Below, piece after piece: positions 1 to 6,726 of a stretch of 25,736 bases of DNA; positions within the stretch are counted from its first letter, which is position 1; each line of letters starts with the position of its first letter. The stretch is taken from the NCBI GenBank assembly GCA_964591605.1, contig CAZQEN010000067.1:1-25736 (forward strand), written 5' to 3'. This DNA is from CAYLLT01 sp964591605. Lineage in GTDB: Bacteria > Planctomycetota > Phycisphaerae > UBA1845 > PWPN01. Under the pieces are notes generated by a model, which had not been told where the DNA came from, did not search any database, and saw only the letters and a list, made by a program, of their open reading frames with translations. A program made the position numbers and the translations under genes.

Positions 1-119
1 TCTCACAGACACCGCCGATTCATTAAGCTCTTTTCGTCCATAGGTTTACGTCATCATCAGAATCTAAACGCTGTGTCTCCGTCAAGATTCTGCCCGGGTG
101 TGACGGAATTCAGCCACTC

Positions 120-184
120 CTCGATAAGCAATCGGTCTTGGATTGACAGATTTTGGTTGAAATCCATCATAGTTTTCTCGATAA
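120..184 (+). promoter_or_regulatory. Candidate operator: repeated CTCGATAA
   Basis: The octamer CTCGATAA occurs at 120-127 and again at 177-184, the second copy covering most of the -10 element. DeoR-family repressors often bind repeated short sites around their own promoter, so this pair could be the autoregulatory operator. Two octamers 57 bp apart in an AT-richer region could also be chance. Confidence 0.2.
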
Positions 185-185
185 T
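157..185 (+). promoter_or_regulatory. Sigma70-like promoter of the BMC operon
   Basis: TTGAAA (157-162) and GATAAT (180-185) are separated by 17 bp, and each matches the consensus hexamer at five of six positions. The predicted transcription start is about 191-193, which leaves a short leader containing the GGGAG ribosome binding site (204-208) and supports translation starting at 214. A second candidate overlaps it: a perfect TTGACA at 143-148 with a weaker -10 near 165-173. No other promoter this good was noticed before the end of the BMC genes, so the genes are probably one transcript. This is sequence inspection only. Confidence 0.55.
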
Positions 186-213
186 GCGCATGAACACCCC
201 TGTGGGAGTGATC

Positions 214-993
214 ATGACGGCCGAGGAGCGACGCCAGCAGCTATCCGACTTCGTGGCGCGACGCGGCTTTGCGGACCTGTCGGTGATGGTGGCGGAACTG
301 GGCGTGTCCGAGTCGACCGTGCGGAGAGATCTGTCAGCGCTGGAGGCCGAGGGTGTTCTGCGGCGGACCCACGGCGGGGCGGTCTTCGTGAGCGATCGGT
401 TCAGCGTGCTGAACTACAGCGCCCGCGAGGAAACCGCGGCGGCCGAGAAGCAGGCCATCGGGCAGAGCGCCGCCTCGATGGTGCGCGACGGTGAGACGAT
501 CCTTCTGGATGGAGGGACCACGACGTTCCAGGTCGCGAGGCAACTGATGGCCCGCTCCCTCCAGGTGGTGACCAACTCGCTGCCCATCGCGAACCTGCTG
601 GGCAATGCGACGAACGTGGAGCTGATCTTCATCGGCGGGTACATCTATCCGCGGACCGGCGTGGCGCTCGGCCCGGTCGCGCAGCAGGCGCTGGCCTCGA
701 TTCACGTCAACAAGGCGTTCATGGGTGCGGCCGGCATCGTGGAAGACGGCATCTACAACGCCAACGTGCTGATGGTCGAGGTCGAGCAGCAGATGATCCG
801 GTCGGCGGACGAGGTGATCATCCTGGCGGATCGGAGCAAATTCGGCCGTCGGGCGCTGGCCAGGCTCTGCGGCTGGGACGCGATCGACCGCGTCATCAGC
901 GATGACCGGCTCGACCCGAAGTGGCAGCAGGTCGTGCGGGAGGCGGGCGCGGAGATCATCGTGGCAGGGAGTGTGGAAGCAGTGAGCGGTTAG
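214..993 (+). CDS. DeoR-family transcriptional regulator of the BMC operon
   Basis: A 259-residue protein of normal length for the DeoR/GlpR family. An N-terminal winged helix-turn-helix lies at about residues 6-56, with the family signature around SESTVRRDL and the wing ending RRTHGGAVF. The rest is the sugar-phosphate-sensing, ribose-isomerase-like effector domain, with DGGTTT near residue 92 and a VTNSLPIAN segment. The start at 214 is chosen because GGGAG lies 5 nt upstream, the promoter would place the transcript start after the earlier in-frame ATGs (184 and 190), and the length then fits the family. As first gene of the locus it probably represses the operon until a pathway sugar phosphate accumulates. 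DeoR regulators are typical of PVM-type BMC loci; the effector is inferred. Confidence 0.9.
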   Translation: MTAEERRQQLSDFVARRGFADLSVMVAELGVSESTVRRDLSALEAEGVLRRTHGGAVFVSDRFSVLNYSAREETAAAEKQAIGQSAASMVRDGETILLDGGTTTFQVARQLMARSLQVVTNSLPIANLLGNATNVELIFIGGYIYPRTGVALGPVAQQALASIHVNKAFMGAAGIVEDGIYNANVLMVEVEQQMIRSADEVIILADRSKFGRRALARLCGWDAIDRVISDDRLDPKWQQVVREAGAEIIVAGSVEAVSG

Positions 994-1075
994 TTGTTTG
1001 TTGTTGGCTGTTTGTTGTGCATTCCGCGGTGCCTGGACGCCGGGTTGGCCAGACAAACAACGGGCAACAGACAAC
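994..1075. repeat. Intergenic inverted repeat, GTTTGTTGT family
   Basis: The left arm (994-1018) is built of TTG/GTTTGTTG words and begins on the base after the regulator's stop codon. The right arm (1052-1075) is the imperfect complement, built of CAAACAACGG and CAACAGACAAC words, and ends 5 nt before the pduL ribosome binding site. The outer 11 bp pair with one mismatch. The right arm resembles the CAACGGACAACGG arms at 3978-4005 and 8170-8200. Confidence 0.75.
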
Positions 1076-1091
1076 GGACAGAGGTGACGTT

Positions 1092-1778
1092 GTGAGTACG
1101 ATGACACGAGGTCTGGATCGATCGGCGGTCGAGCGCGTCGTGCGCGAGGTGGTCCGGGCAAGGCTGGGAATCGGGGGCAACGGTGCGGCCACCGCGGCCC
1201 GGCCCCACCTGATCGCCAACATCTCCGCCCGGCACATGCACATCACGCAGGAGAACCTCGAGATCCTCTTTGGCCCCGGCTCGAAACTGACGGTCAACAA
1301 GATGCTCTATCAGGAAGGGCAGTTCGCCAGCGAGCAGACGGTCACCATCATCGGCCCGCGCCACCGCACCATCACGAACCTCCGCATCCTCGGCCCGTGC
1401 CGCACGCTCAACCAGATCGAGCTGTCCTTCACCGACGGGATCGCGATGGGCATCGATCTGCCGGTGCGGATGAGCGGCGACGTGAAGAGCACGCCCGGCT
1501 GCATCGTGATGGGCCCCAAGGGGCACATCGTCCTCGACGAGGGCGTGATCCGGGCGAAACGGCACGTGCACATGAGCCCGGCCGATGCCCAGTACTACGG
1601 CGTCAAGCAGGGCGACCCGATGGTTCTGGACATCCAGAGCAGTTGCCCGATTCAGCTCCGCGACGTGATCGCCCGCGTGGACCCGGCGTTCAAGCTCGAG
1701 GTCCACATCGACACGGACGAAGGCAATGCGTGCGATCTGCCCAACGCGACGCACGTGGAACTTTATAAGCAGAGGTGA
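1092..1778 (+). CDS. pduL: PduL-type phosphotransacylase
   Basis: A 228-residue member of the PduL (PTAC) family, which exchanges CoA for phosphate on acyl-CoA; here the likely product is lactyl-phosphate or propionyl-phosphate. The two metal-site motifs are visible: RHMH (His48, His50) and RHVHMSP (His158, His160). A further histidine, His205 in EVHIDTDEG, matches the position of a zinc ligand in characterised PduL. Residues 8-25 (LDRSAVERVVREVVRARL) form an amphipathic helix followed by a Gly/Ala linker, the layout of a BMC encapsulation peptide. The GTG start at 1092 has GAGG 7 nt upstream; an in-frame ATG at 1101 is the alternative. The frame is open further upstream, but that part overlaps the intergenic repeat and the previous gene. 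Its job is to recycle CoA inside the compartment. Confidence 0.93.
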   Translation: MSTMTRGLDRSAVERVVREVVRARLGIGGNGAATAARPHLIANISARHMHITQENLEILFGPGSKLTVNKMLYQEGQFASEQTVTIIGPRHRTITNLRILGPCRTLNQIELSFTDGIAMGIDLPVRMSGDVKSTPGCIVMGPKGHIVLDEGVIRAKRHVHMSPADAQYYGVKQGDPMVLDIQSSCPIQLRDVIARVDPAFKLEVHIDTDEGNACDLPNATHVELYKQR

Positions 1779-1781
1779 GGC

Positions 1782-1919
1782 GTGGCACGGCCTTCCAGGC
1801 CGTGAAGAGTCGCACGGCCTTCGACGCCATGCGACAGATCACGGGCAGGATGCCCGTGCCACAGAATGAAATCACCGGCGAGACGCGCCTCGACTGAGCT
1901 CGTCGAAGTCCGGTGCCAC
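1782..1919. repeat. Intergenic repeat cluster, GTGGCACGG family
   Basis: Several short palindromic units lie between pduL and the first shell gene. The cluster opens with GTGGCACGG (1782-1790) and closes with the opposing CCGGTGCCACA at 1910-1920. It contains the perfect hairpin CACGGGC-AGGAT-GCCCGTG (1840-1858). The same unit type, 7-bp arms around a 5-nt loop, recurs at 7951-7969, 13834-13852, 14673-14691 and 14699-14717. A good ribosome binding site follows immediately. Confidence 0.75.
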
Positions 1920-1938
1920 ACATTGGAAGGAGTGACAG

Positions 1939-2235
1939 ATGCCAGCGCTTGAAGCACTGGGAATGATCGAAACCAAGGGTCTTGTGCCGCTGATCGAGGC
2001 GTGCGACGCGATGCTCAAGGCGGCCAACGTCCGGCTGATCGGCTTCGAGAAGGTCGGCCGTGGCTATGCGACCGGCTTCATCCGCGGCGACGTGGCCGCG
2101 GTCAAGGCCGCCACCGACGCCGGCGCCGCCGCCGCCGCCAAGGTCGGTGAGATCATCAGCGTGCACGTGATCGCCCGTCCGCACGACGACCTGGGCGGCA
2201 TGCTGCCGAAGGCGAAAGAGGCGGCGAAGAAGTAA
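1939..2235 (+). CDS. BMC-H hexameric shell protein (first)
   Basis: A 98-residue single-BMC-domain (Pfam BMC, PduA/EutM/CsoS1-like) protein. The fold's signature runs through the whole length: the EALGMIETKG start, ACDAMLKAANV helix, RGDVAAVKAATDAG and the HVIARPH end. Such proteins form the flat hexagonal facets of the shell, with a central pore. The pore loop reads V39-G40-R41-G42, so an arginine replaces the small residue usual at that place. The C-terminus adds a short Lys/Ala tail. AAGGAG lies 6 nt before the ATG. Family and role are clear; pore selectivity is inference. Confidence 0.95.
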   Translation: MPALEALGMIETKGLVPLIEACDAMLKAANVRLIGFEKVGRGYATGFIRGDVAAVKAATDAGAAAAAKVGEIISVHVIARPHDDLGGMLPKAKEAAKK

Positions 2236-2240
2236 CGGTC

Positions 2241-2328
2241 ATTGCGGATTGCGAATTGCGGATTGCGAATTGATTTCACGCGTCCGCCGTTCCTCTCAAT
2301 CCGCAATTCGCAATCCAAAATCCGCAAT
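2241..2328. repeat. Intergenic inverted repeat, GGATTGCGAATT family
   Basis: Two 32-bp arms (2241-2272 and 2297-2328) pair at 27 of 32 positions around a 24-nt loop. Each arm is itself a tandem of near-identical 7-9 base words (ATTGCGG, ATTGCGA). The left arm begins 5 nt after the stop codon of the first BMC-H gene, and the right arm ends just before the ribosome binding site of the second. The pattern is read directly from the sequence. Confidence 0.85.
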
Positions 2329-2347
2329 CGGAGATGGAGTTGACGCA

Positions 2348-2614
2348 ATGAGCGATGCAGTAGGCATGGTTGAGACGATGGGCTTCACGGGCCTGGTCGA
2401 GGCGACCGACGCGATGTGCAAGGCCGCCAACGTGGAGCTGGTCAAGAGCATTCAGATCGGCGGCGGTCTCGTGACGACGATCGTCCGCGGCGACGTCGGC
2501 AGCGTGAAGGCGGCCGTCGACGCCGGCGCCGAGGCGGCCAACCGCGTGGGCGAGCTGGTCAGCGCGCACGTGATCGCACGGCCGCACGAAGGACTGACCG
2601 GCGTGTTCCTGTGA
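2348..2614 (+). CDS. BMC-H hexameric shell protein (second)
   Basis: An 88-residue BMC-domain protein close to the minimal length of the fold, with AVGMVETMGF at the start, ATDAMCKAANVELV, VRGDVGSVKAAVDAG and HVIARPHEG at the end. The pore loop is I37-G38-G39-G40, all small, suggesting a wider or more neutral pore than in the first shell gene. The start at 2348 is chosen because GGAG lies 8 nt upstream and the protein then begins where the family begins; the frame is open further upstream only because it crosses the repeat. It is probably a major facet protein. Confidence 0.95.
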   Translation: MSDAVGMVETMGFTGLVEATDAMCKAANVELVKSIQIGGGLVTTIVRGDVGSVKAAVDAGAEAANRVGELVSAHVIARPHEGLTGVFL

Positions 2615-2624
2615 GAATGCGAAT

Positions 2625-2718
2625 AGCAGTTAGCCCTTAGCAGTTAGCTATTGGCTGACGGTTCGCGTTGAGAGCTGAACGCCAAAAGCTGACGGCTAAA
2701 AGCTAAGAGCTAACCGCT
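2625..2718. repeat. Intergenic inverted repeat, GCAGTTAGC family
   Basis: Two 24-bp arms (2625-2648 and 2695-2718) pair at 20 of 24 positions. Each arm is a run of TTAGC-type words. The left arm starts 10 nt after the BMC-H stop codon. The right arm abuts the GGAAG ribosome binding site (2719-2723) of the kinase gene, so pairing in the mRNA could affect its exposure. That effect is inference. Confidence 0.8.
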
Positions 2719-2729
2719 GGAAGCTGGCC

Positions 2730-3884
2730 ATGATCATCCTTGTCGCCAACATCGGCAGCACCTCCTTCAAGTTCCGCCTGTTCGACATGAACGGCGAGAA
2801 GGAGCTCGCGCGCGGCGGCGCGGAGCGGATCGGCAAGGATGACGCCGCCGTGAAGGTGGAGGCCCAGAGCTGGACGGGGCGGCTGGCGGATCATGGCGAG
2901 GCCATCGACCGCTGCCTGAAGATGCTGCCCGGCCCGAACGTGAAGCTCGATGCGATCGGGTTCAAGGCCGTCCACGGCGGGCCGATTTCGGGTGCGGTGA
3001 AGGTCACCGACAACGTGATCGCCACGATGACCGAGTTTTTCGACATCGCCCCCGCGCACAATCCGCCTTACGTCGCCGCGATGAAGGCGTTTCGTGAGCG
3101 GCTGCCGGCCGTGCCGCAGGTTGCGGCGTTCGAGACCGCGTTTCATCAGACGATTTCGCCAGCTCGAACCACCTATGCGATTCCCTGGGAATGGTCGCAG
3201 GCCGGCGTGCGTCGCTATGGCTTTCACGGAGCGAGTCATCGCTACATCGCCGTCCGATCGGCCGAGCTCATGGACCGCCGCGACATCCGCGTCATCTCGA
3301 TTCACCTGGGCGGCAGCAGTTCGGTCTGTGCGATCGAGAACGGCGAGAGCCGCGCCAACAGCTTCGCCACCACGCCGCAGTCGGGCCTGCCACACAACAA
3401 CCGCGTCGGCAACTTCGACCCCTATGCGCTGCTCAAGGTGCTGCCGACATTCGACCTGACGTTCGAGCAGGCGCTGGCCAGGATGGCGAAAGAGGGCGGA
3501 CTGCTGGGCATCAGCGGCGTCAGCAACGACATGCGCGAGATCGAGGCGGCCGCAGCAAGCGGAAAGCCGCGGGCGAAACTGGCGTTCGACGCCTTCGTGC
3601 AGGCCGTCCGGGACGACGTGGGGGCGTACCTGGCCCTGCTCAACGGCGCCGATCTGATCGTCTTCACCGGTGGCATCGGCGAGAACAGTACGGCCTTCCG
3701 GACGGCCGTCTGCGAACGCATGGACTACGCCGGCATCCAACTGGACGCGAAGAGGAATGCCGAAACCCACGCGAAGGAGGCGGTCATCTCCGCCGACGAT
3801 TCACGGATCCGGATCATGGTGATCCCGACGAATGAGGAGTTGATTGTCGCGAGACAGACACAAGAGGTACTGAGTCGAAGGTGA
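2730..3884 (+). CDS. ackA: Acetate-kinase-family acyl kinase, divergent active site
   Basis: A 384-residue ASKHA-superfamily protein of normal AckA length. It would convert acyl-phosphate (here probably lactyl-phosphate) and ADP to the acid and ATP, likely outside the shell since no encapsulation peptide is seen. Conserved parts are ANIGSTSFKF with Asn7, APAHNPP, TAFHQT, RYGFHGASH, Arg225 in NNRVGNFDP, FTGGIGENS and the C-terminal NEEL. Compared with the well-studied Methanosarcina enzyme, three active-site positions differ: the Arg of HRVVHGG is Lys79, the Asp of FDTAFH is Glu135, and the Asn of HLGNG is Gly195. The fold is certain and the substrate is not. GGAAG lies 6 nt before the ATG. 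Its place between shell genes ties it to the BMC pathway. Confidence 0.88.
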   Translation: MIILVANIGSTSFKFRLFDMNGEKELARGGAERIGKDDAAVKVEAQSWTGRLADHGEAIDRCLKMLPGPNVKLDAIGFKAVHGGPISGAVKVTDNVIATMTEFFDIAPAHNPPYVAAMKAFRERLPAVPQVAAFETAFHQTISPARTTYAIPWEWSQAGVRRYGFHGASHRYIAVRSAELMDRRDIRVISIHLGGSSSVCAIENGESRANSFATTPQSGLPHNNRVGNFDPYALLKVLPTFDLTFEQALARMAKEGGLLGISGVSNDMREIEAAAASGKPRAKLAFDAFVQAVRDDVGAYLALLNGADLIVFTGGIGENSTAFRTAVCERMDYAGIQLDAKRNAETHAKEAVISADDSRIRIMVIPTNEELIVARQTQEVLSRR

Positions 3885-3885
3885 T

Positions 3886-4005
3886 TTGTCAGTGGTCCGT
3901 GGTCAGTTGCTGGGTGCTGTTGTCCATGGGTCCGTAGTCGGCGACGGCCGGACGGCTACTGACCAGTGGACCACTGACCGACAACGGACAACGGACCGCT
4001 GACAA
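3886..4005. repeat. Intergenic inverted repeat, CAGTGGTCCGTGGTCAG family
   Basis: Two 28-bp arms (3886-3913 and 3978-4005) pair at 23 of 28 positions, with further inner words (ACTGACCAGTGG, CCACTGACC) that can also pair. The left arm begins 2 nt after the kinase stop codon, and the right arm ends shortly before the AGGAG site of the third BMC-H gene. The right arm's CAACGGACAACGGACC words recur at 8170-8186 and, less exactly, at 1057-1079. Confidence 0.8.
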
Positions 4006-4023
4006 CGGACACAGGAGTTCACA

Positions 4024-4299
4024 ATGGCCCAACAGGCACTGGGATTGATCGAGACACGCGGCATGGTGGCACTCGTGGAGGCGACGGACGCGGCACTCAA
4101 GGCGGCGAATGTGGCCTACCGCGGCTGGAAACAGGTGGGTTCGGCGCTGGTCACCGTGATGTTCGAAGGGGATGTCGCGGCGGTGAAGGCCGCGGTGGAC
4201 GCGGGTGCTGCCGCCGCCGCCAAGATCGGTGAGGTCGTCAGCGTCGACGTGATCGCCCGCCCGCACGGTGACGTCGCCAAGATCCTCCCGAACGGGTGA
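4024..4299 (+). CDS. BMC-H hexameric shell protein (third)
   Basis: A 91-residue single-BMC-domain protein: ALGLIETRGMVALVEATDAALKAANV at the front (about residues 5-30), then a VAAVKAAVDAG helix and VIARPHGDV near the end. It differs from the other two shell hexamers at the pore, V38-G39-S40-A41, and has EGDV where the others have RGDV. It also carries an unusual aromatic stretch (AYRGWKQ) before the pore loop. AGGAG lies 6 nt upstream of the ATG. Its separation from the other two BMC-H genes by the kinase gene suggests an older duplication with its own role, but that is inference. Confidence 0.94.
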   Translation: MAQQALGLIETRGMVALVEATDAALKAANVAYRGWKQVGSALVTVMFEGDVAAVKAAVDAGAAAAAKIGEVVSVDVIARPHGDVAKILPNG

Positions 4300-4300
4300 C

Positions 4301-4469
4301 AAACAGCCGTGGGCTTTCGCCCGCGCGGACAAAGAGCCGCGGGCTTCCAGCCCGCGCGGTCGTGCGGCGTATGAGAGCGCCGCCCTTCTCAGTGCCGCGG
4401 CGTTCAGACGGAGCGAAGCGTCCGCCCCGTTCGGAAAACCGCGCGGGCTAAAAGCCACGCGGCTCTTTG
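4301..4469. repeat. Intergenic inverted repeat, AGAGCCGCGGGCT family
   Basis: The arms at 4330-4359 and 4439-4469 pair almost throughout (CAAAGAGCCGCG and AGCCCGCGCGG blocks match exactly). A second, direct copy of the left arm lies just before it, from about 4301. The whole element fills the gap between the third BMC-H gene and the first BMC-P gene, ending 10 nt before the latter's ribosome binding site. Confidence 0.8.
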
Positions 4470-4488
4470 GGGTGCTTTGGAGCGAGTC

Positions 4489-4800
4489 ATGTTCATCGGC
4501 AGAGTCACCGGCACCGTGGTCGCGACGCAGAAGGTGAAGAGCGTCGTCGGCAAGAAGCTGCTCCTCGTTCAGTCGATGACCGTCGAGGGCGATCCGCCAG
4601 GCGCGCTTAAGCCCAGCGGCCGACTGGCCGTCGCGGTCGATACCGTCGGTGCGGGCGAGGGCGAGCTCGTGCTGGTCACGCAGGGCAGCTCGGCGCGTCT
4701 GACGGACATGACTTCAGACGTTCCCACGGACGCCGTGATCATCGGGATCATCGACGCCATCCAGGTGGGCGAGAAGGAAATCTACAAGCAACGCGGCTGA
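4489..4800 (+). CDS. BMC-P pentameric shell (vertex) protein, EutN/CcmL type (first)
   Basis: A 103-residue EutN/CcmL-family protein, which forms pentamers that cap the vertices of the shell. Typical features are the beta-strand start MFIGRVTGTVVATQK, the LLLVQ strand at about residues 24-28, VAVDTVGAGEGELVLVTQGSSAR in the middle, and DAVIIGIIDAI near the end. The start at 4489 is chosen because the family begins exactly at MFIGRV and GGAG lies 6 nt upstream. It ends 43 nt before the aldehyde dehydrogenase gene, the shortest non-overlapping gap in the shell part of the locus. Confidence 0.94.
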   Translation: MFIGRVTGTVVATQKVKSVVGKKLLLVQSMTVEGDPPGALKPSGRLAVAVDTVGAGEGELVLVTQGSSARLTDMTSDVPTDAVIIGIIDAIQVGEKEIYKQRG

Positions 4801-4801
4801 G

Positions 4802-4822
4802 AACGTGAGCCGTGAGACGTGA
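4802..4822. repeat. Half element, GTGAGACGTGA family
   Basis: A short run of near-repeats (AACGTGAGCCGTGAGACGTG) sits in the 43-nt gap before the aldehyde dehydrogenase gene. No opposing arm is visible. The same words occur at 8141-8167 after the third BMC-P gene, so this looks like one arm of a repeat family that is elsewhere paired or also single. Confidence 0.5.
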
Positions 4823-4843
4823 TGGCCCCCAGCGAGGCAGGCA

Positions 4844-6313
4844 ATGAGCACAATCAATGACACACTGATCCGTGACGTGGTGAGCGAAGTGCTGATGCGG
4901 CTGAAGGCGGCGCCGGCGCGCGGCGCATCGCCTGCGGCCGCGAGCGACGGAAAATCGACCGCGCGTTCCGCACCGCTCGCACAGCACGCCACGGGCGACG
5001 GCATCTTCCAGGACGTCGACGGAGCGGTGGCCGCCGCGAAAAAGGCCCAGGAGCAGCTCGCCGCGGCGACTCTGGAGAAACGCCGCGCGGCCGTGCAGTG
5101 CGTCCGCGACATCTGCATCCAGCAGGCCGACGACCTGGGCCGCATCGAGCTCGACGAGACGCAGATCGGGCGGCTGGATCACAAAATCGAGAAGCTGCAC
5201 GTCGCCGGGCGCACGGTCGGGCTTGAGATGATCACCACCGAGGCGGTGAGCGGCGACCACGGCCTGTGCGTCACGGAACACGCCCCGTGGGGGGTCCTGG
5301 GCGTCATCACGCCGGTCACGCACTCCATTCCGACGCTGGCCTCCAACGCGGTCATGATGATCTCCGCGGGCAACAGCCTGGTGGTCAACCCCCATCCGTC
5401 GGGGGCGCGGTGTGCGACGATCGCCGCTCAGCGGTTCAACCGCGCGATCCGCGAGAAGACCGGCCTTGAGAACCTGATCTGCCTGATCGAAAAACCGACG
5501 CTGGAGTCGGCCGAGCAGATCTTCAAGCATCCGGACGTCGCGATGCTCGTGGTGACGGGCGGGCCGGGCGTGGCCAAGGCCGCGATGTCCAGCAACAAGA
5601 AGGCCATCGTCGCCGGCCCGGGCAATCCGCCCGTGGTCGTCGATGACACAGCGGACATCGAGAAGGCCGCCGCCGGGATCATCTTCGGCGCCGCCTATGA
5701 CAACAACCTGCTCTGCATCGGCGAGAAAGAGGTCTTCGTCGTTAATACCGTCGCCGACAAGCTGCTCGAAGCGATGGGCCGCCACGGCGGATTCCGCCTG
5801 AACGCCCAGCAGATCGATGCCCTGACGCGGGTGGCCCTGCACAAGGACGAGCGCAGCGGCCACTGGCTGCCCGACAAGAAGTTCGTCGGCAAGAGCCCGT
5901 CCGTTCTGGCCGAGGTCATCAATGTGACCATCCCTCGCGGCACGCAGATGCTCTACGGCGAGGTCGGCGACGACAGCCCGTGGCTGCCGTGCGAGCAGAT
6001 GATGACGTTCCTGCCGGTGAACCGCTGCCGCGACATCGACGAGGCGGTTCGCAAGGCCGTGCACTTCGAGCACGGCTTCGGGCACACGGCCATCATCTGG
6101 AGCCAGAGCGTCGACCATATGACGAAGATGGGCAAGGCCGTCAATACGACGCTGTTCGTGAAAAACGGCGCCTGCATGGCCGGCCTGGGCCTGGGCGGCG
6201 AAGGCTTCGGCAGCTTCAGCATCGCCACGCCGACCGGCGAAGGCGTGACGAGTCCGTTGACGTTCACGCGCGTGAGGCGGTGTGTGATGGTGGATAATCT
6301 GCGGATTCTGTGA
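4844..6313 (+). CDS. pduP: CoA-acylating aldehyde dehydrogenase, PduP type, with encapsulation peptide
   Basis: A 489-residue member of the PduP/EutE branch of the aldehyde dehydrogenase superfamily. It oxidises an aldehyde (here probably L-lactaldehyde) to the acyl-CoA with NAD+ inside the compartment. The catalytic cysteine is Cys291 in NNLLCIGEKEV. GVLGVITPVTHSIPTLASN and NPHPSGA are typical of the CoA-acylating branch, and VTGGPGVAKAA and AGPGNPPVVVDD follow in order. Residues 2-22 (TINDTLIRDVVSEVLMRLK) form an amphipathic helix joined to the enzyme by an Ala/Ser/Pro-rich linker, a standard N-terminal encapsulation peptide. GAGG lies 6 nt before the ATG. It sits between two BMC-P genes and feeds PduL. 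Confidence 0.94.
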   Translation: MSTINDTLIRDVVSEVLMRLKAAPARGASPAAASDGKSTARSAPLAQHATGDGIFQDVDGAVAAAKKAQEQLAAATLEKRRAAVQCVRDICIQQADDLGRIELDETQIGRLDHKIEKLHVAGRTVGLEMITTEAVSGDHGLCVTEHAPWGVLGVITPVTHSIPTLASNAVMMISAGNSLVVNPHPSGARCATIAAQRFNRAIREKTGLENLICLIEKPTLESAEQIFKHPDVAMLVVTGGPGVAKAAMSSNKKAIVAGPGNPPVVVDDTADIEKAAAGIIFGAAYDNNLLCIGEKEVFVVNTVADKLLEAMGRHGGFRLNAQQIDALTRVALHKDERSGHWLPDKKFVGKSPSVLAEVINVTIPRGTQMLYGEVGDDSPWLPCEQMMTFLPVNRCRDIDEAVRKAVHFEHGFGHTAIIWSQSVDHMTKMGKAVNTTLFVKNGACMAGLGLGGEGFGSFSIATPTGEGVTSPLTFTRVRRCVMVDNLRIL

Positions 6314-6319
6314 GACGCC

Positions 6320-6401
6320 TTTGGAGTGCGGCGGCCGCGACGCCGCTTTGGATCGGAGACCGCAAGAAGCCAAAGCGGTGTCACAGCCACCGCACTCCAA
6401 A
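6320..6401. repeat. Intergenic inverted repeat, TTTGGAGTGCGG family (copy 1)
   Basis: The 32-bp arms (6320-6351 and 6370-6401) pair at 28 of 32 positions around an 18-nt loop. Each arm carries TTTGGAGTGCGG at the outside and CCGCTTTGG inside. The element begins 7 nt after the aldehyde dehydrogenase stop codon. Larger and reduced copies of the same family lie at 9108-9260 and 12817-12845. Confidence 0.85.
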
Positions 6402-6438
6402 ATGTGCGTTCACCCGGACGTTGCAGCGAGGCGATCGG

Positions 6439-6726
6439 ATGGTTCTGGGTAGAGTCGTCGGCAAAGCGGTTTCGACGGCCAAGCATCGCTCGCTCGGCGG
6501 CGCGAGGCTGCTCGTGGTCGAGCCGATCGCCGCGATGTCGCTTGACCCGGTTCTGGCGCTGGATGAACTCGGCGCGCGGGCCGGCGATGTGGTCGTGATG
6601 AGCAATGACGGCAAATTCGCCCGCGAGATGGTGAAGGATGGGCAATCGCCCGCGCGGTGGTGGGTGATGGGGATCATCGACGAGCCCGGCCTGATCGCGG
6701 AACAGCGAAAAGAAGTCCACAGATGA
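6439..6726 (+). CDS. BMC-P pentameric shell (vertex) protein, EutN/CcmL type (second)
   Basis: A 95-residue EutN/CcmL-family protein. It starts MVLGRVVGKAVSTAKH, has LGGARLLVVEP at about residues 19-30, LDELGARAGDVVVMSNDG in the centre and WWVMGIID near the C-terminus, the usual strand order of the pentamer fold. The start at 6439 fits the family and has GAGG 7 nt upstream; the longer open frame would translate the preceding repeat. The last codons and the stop (VHR, stop) are supplied by the start of the next repeat (CCACAGATGACACAGATG), so the repeat seems to have set the C-terminus. Confidence 0.92.
   Translation: MVLGRVVGKAVSTAKHRSLGGARLLVVEPIAAMSLDPVLALDELGARAGDVVVMSNDGKFAREMVKDGQSPARWWVMGIIDEPGLIAEQRKEVHR

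Larger units (their letters stand above)
1..213. other. Leader region upstream of the BMC operon
   Basis: No convincing gene is seen here. The stretch is visibly more AT-rich than the rest of the window, as expected of a regulatory region. An open frame continues from position 73 into the regulator gene, but its translation before position 214 does not resemble any DeoR protein and the best promoter lies inside it, so I treat it as non-coding. Confidence 0.6.

Noticed and set aside
73..213. N-terminal extension of the DeoR regulator from an ATG at 73
   Set aside because: The residues do not resemble the family, the best promoter lies inside this stretch, and ATG 214 has a proper ribosome binding site and gives the normal length.
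921..1091. Longer PduL starting inside the regulator gene
   Set aside because: It would translate the intergenic repeat; GTG 1092 has a ribosome binding site and places the encapsulation helix and the first zinc histidines at the expected positions.
4748..6400. 550-codon open frame on the - strand opposite the aldehyde dehydrogenase
   Set aside because: It mirrors the codon structure of the PduP gene, is rich in Arg, His and Asp, and has no family features; it is a high-GC shadow.
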